This document shows positions 6,011 through 12,324 of a stretch of 23,003 nt of DNA, piece by piece. The notes beneath the pieces were generated by a model. The model was not told where the DNA came from. It ran no database searches and saw only the letters and a program-made list of their open reading frames with translations. Every line of letters begins with the position of its first letter. The stretch's first letter is position 1. A program made the translations under genes and the position numbers. The stretch is from a virus, in IMG/VR virus record IMGVR_UViG_3300028045_000107, positions 1 through 23,003 of that record; one strand, 5' to 3'.

Positions 6011-7033
6011 TTAGCTTAGTGCATATGAACTGTTCAGGATGTCTTCACTTAAGTCTGAGCTGTATTTATTAATTACAGCTTCTTGACCTGAAATATCAAA
6101 TAATACATTTTTGAGAATATCCATATCAGCAAGTTCTGCCATAACTTCTCTGTATATTTTGACTAATGCTCCTGCATTACAAGGATGTACTCCATAAGAA
6201 TCGTGAATAGTAGTAATATCAAAGTCACACCTAAGTACAACTTCTTCCAGTACTTCGGAATCTAACCAATGACATATGTTAGCTGGTAAACTTGCATCAT
6301 TACTACGAGCCATACACACCTCAAAACGTTGAGTAAACGTACTATGATCAAGTTCATCTACTTCAATTCTTGCATCAATAAAGTCTTTAACATTGTATAC
6401 CACAGTATTTCTATCTAACCCTAACCAGATATACTGAGAACTGAGAGGTTCTACATAGCTATTGATAACTTCTTTAGCTACTTCAGCACCAGGAGTAATT
6501 TCTGATAATACGTTATAAAAAACTTTTAATTGAGTATCGTTAAATATCCTTTTAGGCACAGCTTTAGAATTATAATTGTGAGTCATAATTGCATCTTTAA
6601 CATGTATTCGTTTTAATCCTTCACCTGTTTTAACTAATTTAATACGCAATTGAGGAGATAATTGCTTATTCATTAGCTTTACAGTATTAGTGTAAAGATC
6701 AGGTCTTTTACCAGTATTAATTAAACCACACTGCTTAGCAGTCTCTTTACAACCACTTAAGATAGCCATCATTTGATGTCCACTATTTACACTGTCTAAA
6801 TGCATGATGTGGCCTGTAGGTTTACCGTTTAAGGTGTCTCTATAGGCTATTAATGCTTTACGGTATAGTAATGGTTCATCTGCATATCTAATGATTTTCC
6901 ATAGTTGATCTAATGTCCTTTCATTAACCCATGTTAACCTTTTATCCCAGGTTAATTTATCTTTACCATATGTATTGGCAATATCAATCTTAAGCCAATC
7001 AAGAGGAGTAAATTTATCAGTAATATTACACAT
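6011..7033 (-). CDS. RNA polymerase, C-terminal subunit (N4 RNAP2-like)
   Basis: The catalytic half of a T7-family single-subunit RNA polymerase (340 aa). Motif A is MHLDSVNSGHQ with D80, matching T7 D537. Motif B is VKDAIMTHNYNS with K146 and Y154, matching T7 K631 and Y639 at the same spacing. Motif C is TTIHDSYG with H277-D278, matching T7 H811-D812. The C-terminus DILNSSYALS resembles the T7 C-terminal foot. The protein starts (PLDWLKIDIAN) almost exactly where the N-terminal subunit stops. In N4, RNAP II is a heterodimer of two such proteins that transcribes middle genes, so the same role is likely here. AAGGA lies upstream of the ATG. Confidence 0.93.
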   Translation of the reverse strand: MCNITDKFTPLDWLKIDIANTYGKDKLTWDKRLTWVNERTLDQLWKIIRYADEPLLYRKALIAYRDTLNGKPTGHIMHLDSVNSGHQMMAILSGCKETAKQCGLINTGKRPDLYTNTVKLMNKQLSPQLRIKLVKTGEGLKRIHVKDAIMTHNYNSKAVPKRIFNDTQLKVFYNVLSEITPGAEVAKEVINSYVEPLSSQYIWLGLDRNTVVYNVKDFIDARIEVDELDHSTFTQRFEVCMARSNDASLPANICHWLDSEVLEEVVLRCDFDITTIHDSYGVHPCNAGALVKIYREVMAELADMDILKNVLFDISGQEAVINKYSSDLSEDILNSSYALS

Positions 7034-7067
7034 ATTGTTTTTCCTTATTTGTTTCTCTTTATTATTA

Positions 7068-7085
7068 GCCCTCCGTTAAGAGGGC
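7068..7085 (-). other. Intergenic hairpin before the polymerase C-terminal gene
   Basis: GCCCTC and GAGGGC form a perfect 6-bp stem around a 6-base loop, with no following U-run. It may be a processing site, a weak terminator or an mRNA-stabilising element between the 81-residue gene and the C-terminal polymerase gene. Confidence 0.55.
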
Positions 7086-7092
7086 AAACAAA

Positions 7093-7338
7093 TTACGCCC
7101 AGTACATAGCCTTCGAGAGCTTAAAGAACTCTTCGGGTGTAACAATGCTACCGTCGACGGATACATCGATTGCTATGTTGGCAGTGTATATGCCGACATA
7201 GTAATGTACCTTCACTCGCATATCTTTGAAAACACCGATATAGAATCTGCTGGTCTTGATTTGGATAAAGTCCTTGATAGGGGCTTTACGCACAATTGCT
7301 AAAAGAGATAAAAGTAGTAAACGTTGTTCATTATTCAT
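7093..7338 (-). CDS. Hypothetical protein between the two polymerase genes
   Basis: 81 residues that match no part of a T7-type polymerase and no homing endonuclease motif I know. The first 17 residues are a Leu-rich helix (EQRLLLLSLLAIVRK); the rest alternates hydrophobic residues like a small beta-sheet domain and ends in a short helix. GGAGAAATAAC precedes the ATG. It looks visibly richer in G+C than both polymerase genes, which suggests later insertion. It could be a polymerase partner or an unrelated accessory gene. Confidence 0.68.
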   Translation of the reverse strand: MNNEQRLLLLSLLAIVRKAPIKDFIQIKTSRFYIGVFKDMRVKVHYYVGIYTANIAIDVSVDGSIVTPEEFFKLSKAMYWA

Positions 7339-7348
7339 GTTATTTCTC

Positions 7349-8239
7349 CTAATCTGTTATTAGTTGTTTATCGCTAAATTCAAGTAAAGAACGTTTATAT
7401 TTTGTACCTTGTAAATTTACATGATAACCAAGACTATAAATTCTTCCTCTAAAGTCTTTTTTATGTACAAAATAGAACTTGTTACCAGCATTAATGAGCT
7501 TATTGCAAGTGTCTCTAGACTGTTTAACATGCAAATAAAACTGTTTAAGAGCTTTTTCCTTTAATGGTTTGGTAGGCAGTTCTTCTTGCTCAAGCATTTC
7601 TTCATTAATGCTGAAGCTAACTTGTTGTAACTGGTTAATGGCACAAGTATCTATCCAGTAATCATGTTGATTTAATCTGCCAAGTATTACTGAATCAGTA
7701 GCCGTTAGATATCCACCACGGTAACTGGTACCATCCCAATCTCTTGGGATGCATAACATTGGAGGTAAGAAAGAAGTTCTTTCAATAAACTCTAGTGCAG
7801 TAGTACTTAACGTATAATGACTTTCAATAGCTAATGTATCAGTATGATTTGTAGTAGTTGCTCTATGATGTAGAGAATACAAACCAACATTACTGCAGAC
7901 AGCTATCAATTCGCTTGCAGTTTTAAGTCCTTCTAACTGATCATCAAAATCCAGATAATTACTCAATAAGGCCACTGCTTGCTGTATTGGCACAATACCT
8001 TCTAAAGGTAAAATGACAATATGCATTTCAATAGCTAAATCCAGGGTATTAAAAGGACTTAGTTGCTGAATACGAGTATTTTTGCTGTCGTAATATATCT
8101 TTGCTCTGTACTCTGCAATTGCTTCAGCCATAGGCCAAAGTAGACTATCACTACCACAATCTATATCTTTTAAGATAACGGCATGTATATTCTTTCTGCT
8201 GTACATTTCTTCAACGATTTCTTGTTCAATCTTCATCAT
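7349..8239 (-). CDS. RNA polymerase, N-terminal subunit (N4 RNAP1-like)
   Basis: 296 residues corresponding to the part of T7 RNA polymerase before the palm. Recognisable blocks are PPMLCIPRDWDG...RGGYL (about 159-178, T7 PSMIPEPQPW...GGGYW), EELPTKP (219-225, T7 EELPMKP) and the near-invariant KDFRGRIYSLGYHVNLQGT (261-279, T7 DWRGRVY...NPQG). It ends at LLEFSDKQLITD, equivalent to about T7 residue 445, so the break is clean. Compared with T7 the N-terminal promoter-binding region is greatly shortened, as in N4. AAGGGA precedes two adjacent ATG codons. It should pair with the 340-residue subunit. Confidence 0.92.
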   Translation of the reverse strand: MMKIEQEIVEEMYSRKNIHAVILKDIDCGSDSLLWPMAEAIAEYRAKIYYDSKNTRIQQLSPFNTLDLAIEMHIVILPLEGIVPIQQAVALLSNYLDFDDQLEGLKTASELIAVCSNVGLYSLHHRATTTNHTDTLAIESHYTLSTTALEFIERTSFLPPMLCIPRDWDGTSYRGGYLTATDSVILGRLNQHDYWIDTCAINQLQQVSFSINEEMLEQEELPTKPLKEKALKQFYLHVKQSRDTCNKLINAGNKFYFVHKKDFRGRIYSLGYHVNLQGTKYKRSLLEFSDKQLITD

Positions 8240-8273
8240 TCTATCCCTTGCTAAAAATCAATAAAATAGCTAA

Positions 8274-8295
8274 GAGAGTGCTATTACACACTCTC
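8274..8295 (-). other. Intergenic hairpin upstream of polymerase genes
   Basis: GAGAGTG and CACTCTC form a 7-bp stem with an 8-base loop, between the 78-residue gene and the N-terminal polymerase gene. Read leftward it is followed by TTAGCTATTTT, a poor U-tract, so it is a weak terminator or a processing hairpin. Confidence 0.55.
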
Positions 8296-8307
8296 AAAGC
8301 TTACTAC

Positions 8308-8544
8308 TTAAAACTGCACAGGAGGTTTGTCCTTTGTATCAACGCCAATGACGTTAATGTAAGACTTAATCTTAAATTTCGCATCTTTGTTATCGATCAT
8401 GCCTGTGTGAACAGGGTTTTCTAAATGCAGAGGTACTCCCCCTACCTGATGCCATTGTCCGGCAGCATCACGCACAGCGATATTAAGGAATGCATCAGCC
8501 TTTTTAAAACTATTAATTACGGCAGCACTGGTTTTCTTTTCCAT
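8308..8544 (-). CDS. Conserved-type small phage protein (78 aa)
   Basis: Begins MEKKTSAAVINSFKKADAFL and has a predicted beta-rich centre with GQWHQVGGVPLHLENPVH. I associate this pattern with a small early-region phage protein of unknown function that also occurs near polymerase genes. AGGT lies about 10 bases before the ATG. It precedes the polymerase subunit genes and is separated from them by a hairpin. The 190 bases upstream of it (8545-8733) hold no gene I can support. Confidence 0.68.
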   Translation of the reverse strand: MEKKTSAAVINSFKKADAFLNIAVRDAAGQWHQVGGVPLHLENPVHTGMIDNKDAKFKIKSYINVIGVDTKDKPPVQF

Positions 8545-8733
8545 GACAATATTTACCTATAGGATAAATTAACAGACATACGGGATTGCATGTCGTTTTT
8601 TGTACCATCAGCAGGCAACCAACAAGAATGGAGTCAAGAAGAGAGCAGCACAACAGGTGGTGATGTTGTGTTTTGTGTTTCAAACAGATAGCACCCACCC
8701 CAATAACGGAGTGAGTGCAAACGGAGCTAGGAA

Positions 8734-8880
8734 CTACTGTGCTATTGCTTGTTTAACTAGCTTGAGTTCAGCTTCTGTAAGGTTGTTTTCAAGGATAGTT
8801 AAGTAAACTAGCAGGCTTTTGCTGTTGCGAGCTATTAGTTCTTCGATGTTGTTAACGATGGTGCTTAAGTGTTTATTCAT
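8734..8880 (-). CDS. Hypothetical 48-residue helical protein
   Basis: Begins MNKHLSTIVNNIEELIARNS and is helical throughout. The leader TAATTATTAGGAGACAACC gives a strong ribosome-binding site 6 bases before the ATG; nearly the same TAATTATTAGGAG leader precedes the next gene upstream. No family recognised. Confidence 0.6.
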   Translation of the reverse strand: MNKHLSTIVNNIEELIARNSKSLLVYLTILENNLTEAELKLVKQAIAQ

Positions 8881-8902
8881 GGTTGTCTCCTAATAATTAT
8901 TC

Positions 8903-8939
8903 AATGGTACAAGCAACCAGGTGGTTGACTTATACCATT
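8903..8939 (-). other. Long imperfect hairpin between small genes
   Basis: AATGGTA pairs with TACCATT, and inside it CAACC-AGGT-GGTTG forms a second 5-bp stem, giving a 37-base hairpin. There is no U-run, so processing or translation control is more likely than termination. Confidence 0.55.
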
Positions 8940-8947
8940 ATTTAAAA

Positions 8948-9118
8948 CTACGTTGAATACAGCTCGTAGCCATTGTAAGTTGATCCCTCTAGCTCATCAG
9001 CAATAAAGTTAAACTCTTGCTGACTTGTCCATTGGGCTATCATGGATAACGCTCTCTCATAGTCATCTTTTGGGATAACTATAAAAGTTTCTTCTTTTGT
9101 TCCTAATGGAATACACAT
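8948..9118 (-). CDS. Hypothetical acidic 56-residue protein
   Basis: Begins MCIPLGTKEETFIVIPKDDY; acidic, with aromatic residues near the C-terminus. AGGAGGTCAGC before the ATG is one of the best ribosome-binding sites in the window, so high expression is likely. No family recognised. Confidence 0.62.
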   Translation of the reverse strand: MCIPLGTKEETFIVIPKDDYERALSMIAQWTSQQEFNFIADELEGSTYNGYELYST

Positions 9119-9134
9119 GCTGACCTCCTAATAA

Positions 9135-9230
9135 TTATGTAAATATGCAATTGTATCGGCTATCTGGAAGAGAATCCCAGTAGGCTTCTTGCCTTAAGCA
9201 TTCTACTTCGTATTGCTCTAAATCACCCAT
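9135..9230 (-). CDS. Hypothetical 31-residue acidic peptide
   Basis: Begins MGDLEQYEVECLRQEAYWDS. The leader TTTTGGAGACTAAG matches the TTGGAGACTAA leader of the gene starting at 9813, which argues that it is translated. Function unknown. Confidence 0.5.
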   Translation of the reverse strand: MGDLEQYEVECLRQEAYWDSLPDSRYNCIFT

Positions 9231-9252
9231 CTTAGTCTCCAAAATTGAGCAC

Positions 9253-9270
9253 CATACCCTAATTGGTATG
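9253..9270 (-). other. Intergenic hairpin (6-bp stem, 6-base loop)
   Basis: CATACC and GGTATG pair around CTAATT, with no U-run. It has the same geometry as the hairpin at 7068-7085 and also lies between two leftward genes. Confidence 0.5.
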
Positions 9271-9281
9271 ATGCATTTATA

Positions 9282-9566
9282 TTACAGCTGGTTGCTCCAC
9301 CATCTCCAGAATGCTCTGGGACAGCTGTCACCATCAGGACAATCAACACCCTGACTTGATAGTGACGCGGATAAGAACGCTGCTTGATCTTTATAGTCAC
9401 CACCATAATTATCAAATAGCGAGTTATCCTGTCTAGCAATATCCATAGCTTGTGCTATAGATACCTGACCAGCTACTGCCTCTACATCCATGTCCCAAAT
9501 GTCAGTAACATCTGGGTTGTTAAAAGCATCCACATAGTCCTTTACGTGGTGAAGTTGTATCTTCAT
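9282..9566 (-). CDS. Hypothetical acidic 94-residue protein
   Basis: The ATG at 9566 is chosen because AAGGAGATCAT precedes it; a longer version would need a TTG inside the upstream gene. The protein is acidic (PDVTDIWDMDVEAVAGQ), has a Cys pair near the C-terminus (CPDGDSC) and ends with a Trp-rich FWRWW. No family recognised. It lies 10 bases after the upstream gene. Confidence 0.65.
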   Translation of the reverse strand: MKIQLHHVKDYVDAFNNPDVTDIWDMDVEAVAGQVSIAQAMDIARQDNSLFDNYGGDYKDQAAFLSASLSSQGVDCPDGDSCPRAFWRWWSNQL

Positions 9567-9576
9567 ATGATCTCCT

Positions 9577-9813
9577 TTAATCAACGAAGTTAATTACAGG
9601 CTGCTTCAACAACCCGTCCAACGCAACAAGATCGTTGCTTAATGACTGGCGAATATACCAGTCCTTCAAGTCCATAAATTGCTGTTGGACTTTATTACCT
9701 GCTCCAGGCATACGAGCAATGTCGTATTGTGGAGTTAATAGAGCTGTTTTAAGGCTCCAGTTTTTCACATTGGCATGAAACCAACGGTTAGTACTAGTGA
9801 GTGCTTTACTCAT
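9577..9813 (-). CDS. Hypothetical 78-residue protein
   Basis: The ATG at 9813 follows TTGGAGACTAAA, a leader shared with the gene at 9230. Begins MSKALTSTNRWFHANVKNW; mixed helical, slightly basic. It is the first gene after a 284-base intergenic region holding repeats, so it probably opens a transcription unit. Function unknown. Confidence 0.62.
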   Translation of the reverse strand: MSKALTSTNRWFHANVKNWSLKTALLTPQYDIARMPGAGNKVQQQFMDLKDWYIRQSLSNDLVALDGLLKQPVINFVD

Positions 9814-9843
9814 TTTAGTCTCCAAGGTATGTATATTAATGTG

Positions 9844-9917
9844 GGTTAACTGCGTAGGAATACGGTTAACGTAGTATGTGCCAGATATTTCCTTTGTTAA
9901 GGTTATGTATCTGGTAC
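9844..9917 (-). promoter_or_regulatory. Repeat-rich intergenic control region
   Basis: Two direct repeats (GGTTAACTGCGTAG at 9844 and GGTTAACGTAG at 9864) are followed by an inverted repeat: GTGCCAGATA at 9878 and TATCTGGTAC at 9908 enclose a smaller CCTT-TGTT-AAGG hairpin. The region lies between the terminator at 10062 and the gene at 9813, where a promoter is expected. No GGA or GAA triloop hairpin was found here. Confidence 0.45.
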
Positions 9918-10061
9918 TTCATGTTTTATACCGTCAGAATGGCACGGAGAGCCACTGTAAGCGATTATTGGGATAGAGGAAGGTGATGAGTAAGGAACAA
10001 AGTAACGTACCGTAACACCTCTTATATCTCTATCTTTGTGTGTTCTTGTGTTATTTGTGTT

Positions 10062-10092
10062 GAAAAAAACCCCTTACCCGAAGGTAAGAGGT
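10062..10092 (-). terminator. Intrinsic terminator with TTCG loop
   Basis: Read leftward, ACCTCTTACC-TTCG-GGTAAGGGGT is followed by a T-run. It ends transcription just after the gene at 10098-10310, making that gene a one-gene unit unless read through. Confidence 0.87.
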
Positions 10093-10097
10093 AAATT

Positions 10098-10310
10098 TCA
10101 TACTAAACCAAGACGTTTTCTTGTCTCGTTCAGTTCAGCTTCACCCTCTGCAAGACGTAAGTCTTGTAGTTGGTGAAGATTATCTACTTCCTTTTCTGCC
10201 AGTTTGACTGTCTTTTCTACGGTCTCTGCAGATACTACAAGAGTATTGGCTGTTGCACTTATGACACGCTTAAGATCTGCCCAGATACCACGATGTTGTT
10301 GTTGTTCCAT
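10098..10310 (-). CDS. Small helical protein, first leftward gene
   Basis: 70 residues, almost entirely helical and charged (SAETVEKTVKLAEKEVDNLH, then LRLAEGEAELNETRKRLGL), so a coiled-coil dimer is likely. GGAGGTG lies 6 bases before the ATG and sits in the loop and 3' arm of a small hairpin (ATTCAC/GTGAAT), which could mask it. It is the gene closest to the divergence point and is followed by its own terminator. Function unknown. Confidence 0.65.
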   Translation of the reverse strand: MEQQQHRGIWADLKRVISATANTLVVSAETVEKTVKLAEKEVDNLHQLQDLRLAEGEAELNETRKRLGLV

Positions 10311-10561
10311 GATTCACCTCCGGAGTGAATGATTTGATAGCCTAAGTGCTACCATGTTATGTACCACCAGATAGGCACACTGGTTCAAAATAAAGATAGT
10401 TATGAAGACACCCAGGGGGGGTACCTTCTCTTTTCACTTGTTCAGTGTGTAAGTAATGCCTTTATACAAAATTATAAAATTTTCAAAAAGTTGAAACTCA
10501 GCTCCCCTATAAAATTATTATTTTTGTGGGTAAACCTTTTGGTAAATTATATTTTACTTTC

Positions 10562-10570
10562 TGGTATACT
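10562..10570 (+). promoter_or_regulatory. Extended -10 promoter for rightward cassette
   Basis: CTGGTATACT contains TG-n-TATACT, an extended -10 element, 31 bases before the ATG at 10602. A weak TTGGTA lies 20 bases upstream. The region 10311-10601 is otherwise AT-rich with a G7 run near 10420 and no gene I accept. N4 late genes use host sigma70 polymerase, so a promoter of this type fits. Confidence 0.5.
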
Positions 10571-10601
10571 TGTGGTTCTTTAAACAGTACAGAGACATAA
10601 T

Positions 10602-10910
10602 ATGAGTTATCAAGATATAGAGAACGAAATGCAGGAAAAAGGGTTAACTGCTCCACGGATTACGCCTGCGGATATTGAGAGTAAAATCTTTTCTGAAGAA
10701 TTTATTCTGCAGCCAGCTGGTACGACGCTGACAATTTGTATTTTAATGTTGAAAAATGGTTATACGGTGACCGGTGAGAGTGCGTGTGCATCTCCTGAAA
10801 ACTTTGATCAGGATATGGGTATGAAAATAGCACGGAAAAATGCTGCAGATAAAGTATGGACCCTGGAAGGTTACCTGCTGAAAGAGAAACTTTTTACCGG
10901 AGAACTGTAA
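10602..10910 (+). CDS. N4 Gp49 / Sf6 gene 66 family protein
   Basis: 102 residues matching the phage Gp49/Sf6 gene 66 family as I know it: ITPADIESKI near residue 20, then LTICILMLKNGYTVTGESAC (about 43-62), ASPENFDQDMGMKIARKNA (63-81) and a closing LEGYLLKEKL. The family is widespread in phages and prophages and its role is not established. It opens a three-gene rightward cassette with TAATG overlaps to both following genes. Codon use looks less AT-biased than in the left arm, consistent with a shared, mobile cassette. Confidence 0.88.
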   Translation: MSYQDIENEMQEKGLTAPRITPADIESKIFSEEFILQPAGTTLTICILMLKNGYTVTGESACASPENFDQDMGMKIARKNAADKVWTLEGYLLKEKLFTGEL

Positions 10911-11470
10911 TGACTGATGAAAATACACAAGATATTCAGATGGACGATGAAGAACATATTTCCCACAAAATTGTAAAACGCTTACCGATGACACGGTTAG
11001 AGTATAACAATTTCCGTAAATGGGATCTGCCAGTAGATGAAAACGGAGCAGATCCTGGCTATCTGGTCGAATACCTATACGGTGGTGAGCCAAATGTTTC
11101 AGGTTTTGAAGGGTATGTTAGTTGGAGTCCTAAAAAACAATTTGATGATGGATGCACACTGGCTGCTGTTTCAGAAAAGTCGCTTAATACTGCTGATCAG
11201 GATGGTTGCCGGAAGAATGTTACGGATGTTGTAATTTTTGGTGAAGATCTTTATAAGTTGCTGAGTAAGGCCAGCTCCAAACGAGAGGGTTGGATGAAAT
11301 CTTCTAAGGCGATGGAGACTCCTAATGGGTGTGTAGTTCAGGTTACCACGCAACAGAGAAATTTTGATGGTACTTATTCGCTGGCTGAAGCGTTGACGTT
11401 TGTGCCTCATGTGAAAATTATTGAGACAAAAGATGAAGATGGGGTAGTAACTGGCCGGAGGCTTATGTAA
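10910..11470 (+). CDS. Phage protein with GYLVEY...GYVSWSP domain
   Basis: 186 residues from the ATG overlapping the previous stop (TAATG; GGAG 8 bases upstream). Residues 25-70 (PMTRLEYNNFRKWDLP, ADPGYLVEY, FEGYVSWSPKKQFDDG) resemble a small domain found beside Gp49-family genes in many phages. The C-terminal 90 residues are not something I recognise; they are Lys-rich and may be a second domain. Function unknown. Confidence 0.78.
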   Translation: MTDENTQDIQMDDEEHISHKIVKRLPMTRLEYNNFRKWDLPVDENGADPGYLVEYLYGGEPNVSGFEGYVSWSPKKQFDDGCTLAAVSEKSLNTADQDGCRKNVTDVVIFGEDLYKLLSKASSKREGWMKSSKAMETPNGCVVQVTTQQRNFDGTYSLAEALTFVPHVKIIETKDEDGVVTGRRLM

Positions 11471-11658
11471 TGACTCCAATACTCAGATACTTTGAATACT
11501 CCCATCTCCCAGTAGATTTGCAAAGTGTTAGCGTGACTATTTCAAAAGCTGCTCATGAGTTAGATGAGAAGCTGCCGGATGGTCCTGAGAAATCTGCAGG
11601 TTTGCGGAAATTGCTGGAAGCAAAGGATTGTTTTGTTCGTGCAGCACTGGTAAAGTAA
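11470..11658 (+). CDS. Conserved small phage protein (LRYFEY family)
   Basis: 62 residues with the pattern ILRYFEYSHLPVDLQSVS and LPDGPEKSAGLRKLLEAKDC followed by FVRAAL, which I know from many phage genomes as a short conserved protein of unknown function. It starts within the previous stop (TAATG) and completes the cassette with the two preceding genes. Confidence 0.85.
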   Translation: MTPILRYFEYSHLPVDLQSVSVTISKAAHELDEKLPDGPEKSAGLRKLLEAKDCFVRAALVK

Positions 11659-11662
11659 GTGA

Positions 11663-11728
11663 ATGAACTTATTTAATCAACATTGCCCGGAACAAAATCC
11701 ATCTAGACGTGGAGGTTGTGTTGTGTAA
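11663..11728 (+). CDS. Possible 21-residue peptide
   Basis: An ATG 4 bases after the previous stop opens a 21-codon frame (MNLFNQHCPEQ...GGCVV). There is no good ribosome-binding site; it may be translated by coupling or be chance. Confidence 0.3.
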   Translation: MNLFNQHCPEQNPSRRGGCVV

Positions 11729-11756
11729 GTAAGATTAATTTGCTGAACACCAAATA

Positions 11757-11789
11757 AAACCTCTACTGATTACGTCGTAGGGGTTTTTT
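11757..11789 (+). terminator. Intrinsic terminator after Gp49 cassette
   Basis: AAACCTCTAC pairs with GTAGGGGTTT (10 bp with one G-T) around a 10-base loop, followed by TTT. It closes the three-gene cassette just before the tRNA remnants. Confidence 0.83.
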
Positions 11790-11793
11790 ATGT

Positions 11794-11853
11794 GTGGCCA
11801 TAGCTCAGTTGGTAGAGCAAATGCCTGTGGCGCATACTGCCTGGGTTCGACCA
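11794..11853 (+). pseudogene. Truncated tRNA-His-like gene (GUG)
   Basis: The 5' part is a good tRNA: acceptor GTGGCCA, TA, a perfect D-arm (GCTC-AGTTGGTA-GAGC), then an anticodon arm with loop CTGTGGC (anticodon GUG) on a 4-bp stem. After the T-loop start GTTCGA the sequence goes straight to CCA, so the 3' T-stem and acceptor strand are missing. It cannot fold as a normal tRNA. Confidence 0.7.
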
Positions 11854-11858
11854 ATTAT

Positions 11859-11933
11859 ATCCCCGTGGACAACCGGTCAAGTCACTGGGCTTTCATCCCA
11901 GCATAGCGAGTTCGATTCTCGCCGGGGATACCA
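11859..11933 (+). tRNA. tRNA-Glu (UUC)
   Basis: A complete cloverleaf: acceptor ATCCCCG/CGGGGAT, D-stem GAC/GTC with a CCGGTC loop, anticodon stem CTGGG/CCCAG with loop CTTTCAT (anticodon UUC), T-arm GCGAG-TTCGATT-CTCGC, discriminator A and encoded CCA. It reads GAA and GAG codons, and GAA is abundant in these AT-rich genes. It follows the broken tRNA-His-like sequence by only a few bases. Confidence 0.93.
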
Positions 11934-11959
11934 TTTTTAAACCTGTTCCTTCGGGCATC

Positions 11960-11987
11960 GAAAGCTCAATTCTTTCCACACCCACCA
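11960..11987 (+). pseudogene. Orphan 3' half of a tRNA
   Basis: GAAAG-CTCAATT-CTTTC forms a perfect 5-bp T-arm with a 7-base loop, followed by CACACCC, A and CCA, exactly the 3' end of a tRNA. The matching 5' strand (GGGTGTG) and anticodon arm are absent upstream. It appears to be a tRNA remnant. Confidence 0.6.
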
Positions 11988-12005
11988 ATTTTTAGTTTCC
12001 CGAAC

Positions 12006-12070
12006 GGCTGGCGGCATAGGCACAGGCGCAGCCTGGGCATATCCGGTGCCCCCCCGGGCACCAGCCAGCT
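12006..12070. other. GC-rich branched inverted-repeat structure
   Basis: An outer stem GCTGGC (12007) / GCCAGC (12064) encloses two hairpins: CAGGC-GCA-GCCTG (12023-12035) and GGTGCCC-CCCC-GGGCACC (12045-12062). Together they make a three-way junction in DNA or RNA. The stretch is far richer in G+C than anything around it. Confidence 0.65.
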
Positions 12071-12097
12071 TATGAGGGACAGTTTCTGGTTACTTAC

Positions 12098-12227
12098 ATA
12101 ATATTACTAATTGTTCATAAAGTTAATTTATGAAGTATTATTGCCCTTATTTCTTCTTCCTCCTTCCATAAGAAAACGTGCAAAAAATACTTCATAAATT
12201 AATTTTACTCACAATTACTAATATTAT
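12098..12227. repeat. Long AT-rich imperfect palindrome with pyrimidine loop
   Basis: The arm 12098-12144 matches the reverse complement of 12180-12227 at about 41 of 47 positions, including an unbroken TTAATTTATGAAGTATT. The 35-base centre has a small CTTAT/ATAAG stem around an all-pyrimidine TTCTTCTTCCTCCTTCC loop. It could be a replication origin, a terminus-related structure or a large cruciform. No gene lies between the tRNA fragment and 12459. Confidence 0.72.
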
Positions 12228-12324
12228 TGGTTTGGCGGCACTATTGCGAGCACGTAAGAATATATAAAGAGAAATTATTTTTAGTTGCTAAGTGTTTGAT
12301 TTTAAACACATTGCAATTTCCACC

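Noticed and set aside
7093-7338. Homing endonuclease or intein splitting the polymerase gene
   Set aside because: No LAGLIDADG, GIY-YIG or HNH motif is visible, both halves have their own starts and stops, and the split matches the normal N4 two-gene layout.
8513-8698. Leftward 61-codon Cys-rich frame starting with GTG
   Set aside because: It runs into the well-supported gene at 8308-8544 in another frame and has no ribosome-binding site.
10359-10583. Rightward 74-codon hydrophobic frame starting with ATG
   Set aside because: No ribosome-binding site, very AT-rich sequence, and it overlaps the extended -10 promoter of the next gene.
11791-11987. Idea that tRNA-Glu was inserted into one larger tRNA, leaving the 5' and 3' fragments
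   Set aside because: The 5' fragment's acceptor strand (GTGGCCA) cannot pair with the 3' fragment's strand (CACACCC), so they come from different tRNAs.
12001-12070. Resemblance of the GC-rich structure to a tRNA-Leu D-arm (TGGCGG...GCGC)
   Set aside because: No usable anticodon arm, no T-arm and no matching acceptor; the three-way junction explains it better.
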